From: Amycolatopsis sp. MtRt-6
GTDB lineage: Bacteria; Actinomycetota; Actinomycetes; Mycobacteriales; Pseudonocardiaceae
Reading direction: 5' to 3'
NCBI RefSeq assembly: GCF_017308975.1
Contig: NZ_JADWPD010000051.1
Span: 1-51,055 of the forward strand
Length of the DNA: 51,055 bases
In this document: piece by piece, positions 46,582-51,055 of the stretch
Layout of the letters: every line of letters begins with the position of its first letter
Position numbering within the stretch: position 1 is the first letter of the stretch
Translations under genes and position numbers: made by a program
The notes under the pieces: model-generated
Seen by the model: only the letters and a program-made list of their open reading frames with translations
What the model was told of the DNA's origin: nothing
Database searches by the model: none

Positions 46582-47448
46582 GTGGTGGACCTGGTCGGCG
46601 GCTGCAGGGCGTTCGTGAGCGTGAGCGAGACGGGCAGTTTCACAGCGGGTGCGGCGCTGGCGCGCATCCCGCAGCCGGTCGCCAGCCGGCGCATCGCGGC
46701 GCTGGAGCGGCACTTCGGGGAGCGGCTGTTCGACCGCACGACCCGCAGGGCGCGGCTGACCCCGTTCGGCCGGGACGTGCTGCCTTCGGCCCGCCGGCTC
46801 GTGCAGCTGGCCGACGCGATGGAGCACGACGCCCGGCGCGCCCGGCTGCGGCCGGTGCGGGTGGCGGTGCCCGCGACCTGCGGCGTCCGCGAGCTCGCCG
46901 GGCTGGCGGCCGAGGCCCGGACGCACGCGGTCCGGCTGGAGTTCCGCGCGGCGGAGCCGGCGGAGCGGGCCTCGCTGGTCCGCACGGGCGAGGTCCGGGC
47001 CGCGCTCACGGCGGTCCCGGCCGAGGAGGGCGTGTGGGCGGTGCCGCTGGGCGTGGCGGGGACGGAGCTGGGCCGGGTGGTGTTCCTGGAGACGTTGCGG
47101 ACGGGCCGGTCCGCGGCCGCCCGGCGGCGCGTGTGGATCCAGCCGGAGGACGACGTCCCGCACGTCCGCGACCGGGTGCTGCGGGTGCGCGACGCGGTGG
47201 GCTTGTCACCGGCCCAGGTGGCGGTGGCCGAGTCGCTGACGTCGGCGGTGGCGGAGGTGTTCGCCGCGGAGGACCTGCTGTTGTGTTCGGTCGCGCAGGC
47301 GGACGAGCTGGGGCTGCCGTGGCGGCCGATCGGCGAGCTCGACGTGGCCCGCGGCTACGACGTCGCGGCGGCCCTGCCCGAGGACGCGGACCGGCTGCGC
47401 ACGGCGTGGGGCGAGGCGGTGGGCCGGTGCCTCGGAGCGGCGCGATGA
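46582..47448 (+). CDS. LysR family regulator of beta-lactamase (BlaA-like)
   Basis: 288 residues with an N-terminal LysR winged helix: CRAFVSVSETGSFTAGAALARI, QPVASRRIAALERHFGERLFDRTTRRARLTPFG. The effector domain follows. It is divergent from a class A beta-lactamase and overlaps (ATGA) a gene for a BlaB-like serine protein. This is the same three-gene arrangement described for the inducible beta-lactamase locus of Streptomyces cacaoi (blaL, blaA, blaB), where the LysR protein activates blaL. By that analogy it should respond to beta-lactams or cell-wall fragments. Confidence 0.88.
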   Translation: MVDLVGGCRAFVSVSETGSFTAGAALARIPQPVASRRIAALERHFGERLFDRTTRRARLTPFGRDVLPSARRLVQLADAMEHDARRARLRPVRVAVPATCGVRELAGLAAEARTHAVRLEFRAAEPAERASLVRTGEVRAALTAVPAEEGVWAVPLGVAGTELGRVVFLETLRTGRSAAARRRVWIQPEDDVPHVRDRVLRVRDAVGLSPAQVAVAESLTSAVAEVFAAEDLLLCSVAQADELGLPWRPIGELDVARGYDVAAALPEDADRLRTAWGEAVGRCLGAAR

Positions 47449-48347
47449 CGGCCGAAGCACTGGTCCGCGACCTGCGCGCGGAGCTGGAGGAGAGCGGCTT
47501 GCGCGGCTCGTTCCTGGTCCGCGACCTGCGAACGGGCGCGGAGCTCGGAATCGACCCGGACCGCGAGTACCCGATGGCGTCCCTGGTCAAGGTCCCGCTG
47601 GCGGCGGCGACCCTCACGCGCATCCACCGGGGCGAGCTCGATCCGGCGACCAGGCTGGAAGTCGCCCCGGGCGGCGTCACGACCCCCGGCCCGATCGGGC
47701 TCACCCGCTTCCGACACCCGGCGAGCGTCGCCATCGGTGACCTGCTGTACCTGAGCACATCCCTGAGCGACGGGACGGCCGCGGACGTCCTGTTCGGACT
47801 GACGCCGCCGGCCGAGGTGACGCGGATGCTGGGGGAGTGGGGCCTGGGCGGGATAGCGGTGCGCCACCTGATGCAGGACCTGGTCGAGACCCCGGCCGAG
47901 CGCTTCGAGGCGGGCGAGGTGGATTTGGCCCACGCCCTGGCCATCGGCGCGGCCACGGCCGGCCAGGGGCATCGCTTGCGCCAGCTCGACGTCACGCGCG
48001 CGAACGCCGCTTCGGCGCGGGCGCTGATCGAGCTGTTGCAGGCGTTGTGGACACCGTCGAGGATAGCCGCGCCGGTGGCCGCGGGCGTGCGAGAGCTGAT
48101 GGCGAACAACGTGATCCGCCACCGCCTGACACCCGACTTCGCCTCCGACGCGGCCCGCTGGTCGTCGAAAACGGGAACGTTGCTGAACATGCGTCACGAA
48201 GCGGGCGTGGTCGAGCACGCGGACGGCGGAGTGTTCGCGGTGGTGGCCCTGACGGAGTCGCGCGTCCCGGCGGTCCTCCAGCCGGAGGCGGAGGTGCGCA
48301 TGGCCCGGGTGGCCCGAGCACTGCGCGACCACCTGCGCGGAGGCTGA
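47445..48347 (+). CDS. BlaB-like penicillin-interacting serine protein
   Basis: 300 residues resembling class A beta-lactamases but with altered motifs: S46-L-V-K49, S108-D109-G110 in place of SDN, and K242-T243-G244. I find no ExxLN deacylation motif. There is no signal peptide, so it should stay in the cytoplasm. This fits BlaB of Streptomyces cacaoi, a regulatory partner of the LysR activator rather than an enzyme. ATG 47445 overlaps the LysR stop, so the two are translationally coupled. A genuine serine hydrolase activity cannot be excluded. Confidence 0.82.
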   Translation: MTAEALVRDLRAELEESGLRGSFLVRDLRTGAELGIDPDREYPMASLVKVPLAAATLTRIHRGELDPATRLEVAPGGVTTPGPIGLTRFRHPASVAIGDLLYLSTSLSDGTAADVLFGLTPPAEVTRMLGEWGLGGIAVRHLMQDLVETPAERFEAGEVDLAHALAIGAATAGQGHRLRQLDVTRANAASARALIELLQALWTPSRIAAPVAAGVRELMANNVIRHRLTPDFASDAARWSSKTGTLLNMRHEAGVVEHADGGVFAVVALTESRVPAVLQPEAEVRMARVARALRDHLRGG

Positions 48348-48383
48348 GGCCGGGGCGGCATCGGTGGGCAGCGGGCGGTGGCT

Positions 48384-48487
48384 GGTCGCGAATGGACCGC
48401 GTGCGTCCGGCAGGTGCCGGCGGCAGTGGGCGGCTTTGGTTCGGGCGCGGGTTCGTGGCTTGTGCGTGGTCGCGGATGGACTGCGTG
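48384..48487 (+). repeat. Imperfect direct repeat in intergenic DNA
   Basis: GGTCGCGAATGGACCGCGTG (48384-48403) and GGTCGCGGATGGACTGCGTG (48468-48487) differ at two positions. They lie in the ~210-base gap between the BlaB-like gene and the convergent isochorismatase gene, which otherwise holds no convincing gene. Confidence 0.6.
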
Positions 48488-48559
48488 TCACCTTTGTGGG
48501 CCGCCGGACGTGGGCTTCGGCTGGGCGCGGGGCGGTCGGCGGCCCCGCGCACCTCCACC

Positions 48560-49126
48560 TCAAGCCGGCGCGGTCACCCCGAAGTCCACTTCGGCCGTCT
48601 CCACGGTCCCCGCCGTCCGGCCTGGCGCCGTCTGGTACTTCCAGTACAGGTTCGTGTGCGCGATCACCTGTTCCGGCGGTGGTGCCCCGTAGGCCGACAG
48701 GTCCTCCGTCGTGTGCGCGTCGGCCACCAGTGTCGCGTCGTATCCCCGGGCCAGCGCCCCGTGGAGGGTCGAGCGGATGCACGCGTCCGTCTGGGCGCCC
48801 GCCACCATCAGTGCGCCGATGCCGCGGGCCGCCAGGACGTCCTCCAGGTCCGTGTCCTCGAACGAGTCCCCGTACCGCTTGTGCACCAGTGGTTCCGCCT
48901 CGCGGCGCACCAGCTCCGGCACGTACTCCCAGGCCTGGCTGCCGCGGGGCAGCTCGTCGCTGGTGTGCTGCACCCACACCACCTCGGTGCCCGCCGCGCG
49001 GGCCTTGTCCACCAGGGTCACCAGGTTGGCCAAGACGGATGAGCGTTCGTGAGCCGTCTCCATCACGCCGTTCTGCACGTCGACGACGAGCAGAGCGGTG
49101 TGCGGGCGGTCGGTCAGTGTGGTCAT
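48560..49126 (-). CDS. Isochorismatase family cysteine hydrolase
   Basis: 188 residues. The triad of the family is visible: D16 in LLVVDVQNG, K83 in VHKRYGDSF and C116 in GAQTDACIRST, so it should be a true hydrolase (nicotinamidase/N-carbamoyl amidohydrolase type) rather than a non-catalytic relative. The substrate is not evident, and no aryl-acid siderophore genes are present to support isochorismate. It diverges from the small L7/L12-like gene with only 43 bases between starts. Confidence 0.88.
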   Translation of the reverse strand: MTTLTDRPHTALLVVDVQNGVMETAHERSSVLANLVTLVDKARAAGTEVVWVQHTSDELPRGSQAWEYVPELVRREAEPLVHKRYGDSFEDTDLEDVLAARGIGALMVAGAQTDACIRSTLHGALARGYDATLVADAHTTEDLSAYGAPPPEQVIAHTNLYWKYQTAPGRTAGTVETAEVDFGVTAPA

Positions 49127-49169
49127 GGCGTCACCTTAACGACCGGCACCGACAGTTTCCGGAGCTAGC

Positions 49170-49472
49170 ATGCCCGGTATGGATTACGGGATGCTCTTGC
49201 TCGGTGTTGTCGTGCTCGTCGCGGTCGTCGGACTGGGGTCTTCGGCCACCGACCGCAGGCTCGGCCGGGTCGACCGCCGGCTCGCGCGGGTGGAACGGAA
49301 GCTCGACGCCATCGCCGAGCACCTCGGCGTGCCCGTCGAGGAACCGGAACTCGAAGAGGTGACCGCGTTGCTGCGGCAGGGCAAGAAGATCCAGGCGATC
49401 AAGGCCTACCGCGACAGCACCGGCGCCGACCTCAAGGAAGCCCGCGACGCCGTGGAGCGGCTCGCCTATTAG
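49170..49472 (+). CDS. Small membrane protein with L7/L12 C-terminal-like domain
   Basis: 100 residues: an N-terminal membrane span (YGMLLLGVVVLVAVVGLG), a charged coiled-coil-like stretch (DRRLGRVDRRLARVERKLDAI), then VTALLRQGKKIQAIKAYRDSTGADLKEARDAVERL, the fold of the ribosomal L7/L12 C-terminal domain. Such fusions are common and uncharacterised in actinomycetes. ATG 49170 has GGAG five bases upstream; ATG 49179 is an alternative. Confidence 0.8.
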   Translation: MPGMDYGMLLLGVVVLVAVVGLGSSATDRRLGRVDRRLARVERKLDAIAEHLGVPVEEPELEEVTALLRQGKKIQAIKAYRDSTGADLKEARDAVERLAY

Positions 49473-49486
49473 GGCTCGTGGGTGTG

Positions 49487-49512
49487 GGCCCGTAGCCGTG
49501 TGGCTGCGGGCC
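49487..49512. terminator. Hairpin terminator between convergent genes
   Basis: Arms GGCCCGTAGCC (49487-49497) and GGCTGCGGGCC (49502-49512) pair with one A/G mismatch (G-U wobble in one RNA orientation) around a 4-nt loop. It serves the L7/L12-like gene and probably the convergent HNH gene, which ends at 49523. Confidence 0.72.
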
Positions 49513-49522
49513 TGTCCCGTGG

Positions 49523-50752
49523 TCAGGCTGCGAGTGGGAGTGGTTCGTGGAGGTTGTTGCGCCTGGGTTTTCGTCGTGGGTCGATGAATGCTGGTGGGAG
49601 GAATTCGGGGAGGCCGTCGGTGGCGATGCGGACTTCCCAGCCGGAGCGGTGCAGGAGCCGGTGGTGGTGGGCGCACATCAGCACCAGGTTGTGCAGGTCG
49701 GTGGGGCCGCCGTCTGCCCAGTGGCGGATGTGGTGACCTTGACAGTGCCGGGGTGGCCGATGACAGCCGGGGAAGGCGCAGCCTCGGTCGCGGAGGAAGA
49801 GGGCTCGGCGGAGTCCGGCGGAGATGAGGCGGCGGAGGCGGCCGAGGTTGAGGGGTTCGCTTTTGTCGCCGAGGACGGCGGGGATGATCATGGCGTCGCA
49901 GGCATGCACCCGGGCTTCGGCGGCGGTCATCGTCCCGGTGTCGCCGAGGGTGGCCTTGCCGAGGCCGGATTTCAGGTCGTTCAGGGAGACCGCGACCATG
50001 ACGTGGGCTCGTTCCCCGGCCTGCATCGGCAGGTCTGGGGAATTCAGGGCGAGGTCGATGGCATCGGAGAAGGCATCCCCGTAGCGCTGCGGGGTGGTGC
50101 GGAAGTCGGGACCCTCGTCGCCGGTGCGGCGCTCGGCCAAAGCGTCCAGCAATGCGTTGGCGCGGGTGCCTGTCTCATCATCGAATCGGCCGCTGAGTTC
50201 CCAGATGCCGGTTCTTTTGCGACGGAGGAACAGTTCCCGGGTGGGAACCACGGGTTCGGTGTCGTCGGGGGCGGGGCCGTCGGGGGCGAGGTGGGCGAGG
50301 ATGCGGGCGCCGAGGGCGGCGACCTGCTTGTGCCCGGCCTCCTCAGCAAAAGCCAGCAGGTTGGCCTCGGCGCTCACGCAGTGCTCGGGCGGGACCTGGC
50401 TCAGCACGGAGGTGATCACGTCGATCATCGGGTTGCTCAACCGCCCCGCCCGAGCCGCAGCACCAGTGGCGGGGGCGAGGGCGGGGATGGGACTGCCGTC
50501 GAGGTTGCGGCCGGGGTTCACCAGGCGGGCGCGTTTGATCAACCGTTCCGCAGCCGACTTCGGCTCATCGGCCAGATGCTCCAACAGCCGGGCGGCGGAG
50601 CGGTAGCCGAACAGCTCCATCACCCCGCGCTGCTCGATTTCCACCAGCACCGCACCAAGTTCGGCTTCAGCGGACCGCATCGACGCGACCAGTTCGCCGA
50701 TGCGGTCGGCGAGAGCCACCGCCTCGGAGGAGAGAGCCGCGTCGTTGGTCAT
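49523..50752 (-). CDS. DUF222/HNH endonuclease (13E12-repeat family)
   Basis: 409 residues. The N-terminal two thirds is the helical DUF222 domain (VLVEIEQRGVMELFGYRSAARLL, LSNPMIDVITSVL). The C-terminal HNH nuclease reads RGCAFPGCHRPPRHCQGHHIRHW followed by GGPTDLHNLVLMCAHHHRLLH, with two Cys plus His/Asn/His metal and catalytic positions. This family is highly multicopy in actinobacteria, often near mobile DNA, and its role is unclear. The DNA is richer in repeated coding segments than its neighbours, but no inverted repeats mark it as a mobile element. Confidence 0.9.
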   Translation of the reverse strand: MTNDAALSSEAVALADRIGELVASMRSAEAELGAVLVEIEQRGVMELFGYRSAARLLEHLADEPKSAAERLIKRARLVNPGRNLDGSPIPALAPATGAAARAGRLSNPMIDVITSVLSQVPPEHCVSAEANLLAFAEEAGHKQVAALGARILAHLAPDGPAPDDTEPVVPTRELFLRRKRTGIWELSGRFDDETGTRANALLDALAERRTGDEGPDFRTTPQRYGDAFSDAIDLALNSPDLPMQAGERAHVMVAVSLNDLKSGLGKATLGDTGTMTAAEARVHACDAMIIPAVLGDKSEPLNLGRLRRLISAGLRRALFLRDRGCAFPGCHRPPRHCQGHHIRHWADGGPTDLHNLVLMCAHHHRLLHRSGWEVRIATDGLPEFLPPAFIDPRRKPRRNNLHEPLPLAA

Positions 50753-50920
50753 GTCTCCAAGCTACCGGCGATCGAACACAGGGTCATCACTCGATACGGT
50801 GGGAACAAAAGGTAAAGCCGCTGTCCGCACCCGAGAACACCGGAAACCACGGCAGGGCAACCGAAGCGCATGAAAACCAGCCCGGGACAACTTCGATACA
50901 AGATAACTAGTAGTACTTTG
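50753..50920. other. AT-richer gap upstream of the HNH gene
   Basis: 168 bases that should contain the HNH promoter. Bases 50895-50935 are unusually AT-rich for this window, including ACTAGTAGTACTTTGTTATG. I see no gene and no clear terminator here. Confidence 0.5.
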
Positions 50921-51055
50921 TTATGTTTGGTGGCGGTTGTTGCGGTGTAAGGGTTTCACCGTTTGGTGGCAGGTCAGGCACACGCCGGTCCAGGTCGCGA
51001 GGAGCAGTTGCAGTTCGCGGATGGTCACGTAGAGGGTCAGGCCGGCGCAGCCGCT
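50921..51055 (-). CDS. 3' end of a minus-strand gene, cut by the window edge
   Basis: A minus-strand frame runs from the window end to a TAA at 50921-50923. The 44 visible residues include LTLYVTIRELQLLLATWTGV and a CLTCHQT motif, then a basic tail. The amphipathic helix and CxxC motif look protein-like, suggesting a small metal- or redox-linked protein, but the start and most of the gene are outside the window. Confidence 0.4.
   Translation of the reverse strand, partial: SGCAGLTLYVTIRELQLLLATWTGVCLTCHQTVKPLHRNNRHQT

Noticed and set aside
49523..50752. HNH/DUF222 gene as part of a mobile element or intron
   Set aside because: No flanking inverted or direct repeats, integrase or intron structure is visible; this family is usually stand-alone.
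1..51055. CRISPR array, tRNA or rRNA genes
   Set aside because: I saw no regularly spaced repeats and no tRNA- or rRNA-like sequence by eye. A tRNAscan-SE/Infernal run would be decisive.

Overview
The window is very GC-rich DNA with actinomycete-style genes: GTG and TTG starts, ATGA/GTGA overlaps, PucR, DUF4360, MT0933-like and DUF222/HNH families, and a blaL-blaA-blaB-like locus. Together these suggest a filamentous actinobacterium of the Pseudonocardiaceae, most likely Amycolatopsis or a close relative. That is inference from gene content; no rRNA, tRNA or other taxonomic marker is present.

Left part (1-20.9 kb) is a mosaic of short, mostly unrelated units: an Ala/Pro-rich repeat protein cut by the window edge; a DUF1883 gene; an MSMEG_6728-like gene; a tight polyamine cassette (PLP decarboxylase, AdoMet decarboxylase, aminopropyltransferase); a secreted DUF4360 protein; a MarR/MMPL efflux pair with a perfect palindrome between them; a SIS-domain gene and an SDR gene diverging from a perfect DasR-type palindrome; an anti-sigma-type ATPase; a VanZ/RDD membrane protein; a membrane sulfatase-like enzyme; a secreted S1 protease; a TetR/hydrolase operon with a clear TetR-type operator; VOC and DoxX genes that share their stop codons; and a PucR regulator.

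The main system is a unidirectional, largely overlapping operon at 21.3-45.4 kb: a hybrid NRPS/PKS assembly line. Gene order and domains: a small upstream ORF; A-PCP-KS (AT missing, post-AT linker kept); A-PCP-C-PCP; KS-AT-KR-DH-ACP (KR before DH); C-A-PCP (specificity residues fit Asn); C-A-PCP-TE-MFS (A fits Ser, the TE nucleophile is Cys, and a complete exporter is fused to the C terminus); two tandem ATP-grasp ligases; a SyrP/TauD-type Fe(II)/2-oxoglutarate dioxygenase; and a broken oxidoreductase remnant. A reasonable inference is a peptide with a malonate-derived alpha,beta-unsaturated unit, (possibly beta-hydroxylated) Asn and a terminal Ser, released by a Cys thioesterase, perhaps as a lactone, and exported by the fused MFS. 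No MbtH-like protein, phosphopantetheinyl transferase, discrete AT or discrete export gene lies beside it.

Right part (45.5-51 kb): a class A beta-lactamase lipoprotein diverging from a LysR regulator and a BlaB-like serine protein (SxxK, SDG, KTG), an isochorismatase-like cysteine hydrolase, a small L7/L12-C-terminal-like membrane protein, a DUF222/HNH endonuclease and the 3' end of another gene.

A 13-nt palindrome, GTCCACNGTGGAC, recurs exactly six times across the window, with several near-matches. All domain and family calls are from motif reading by eye; no search was run.
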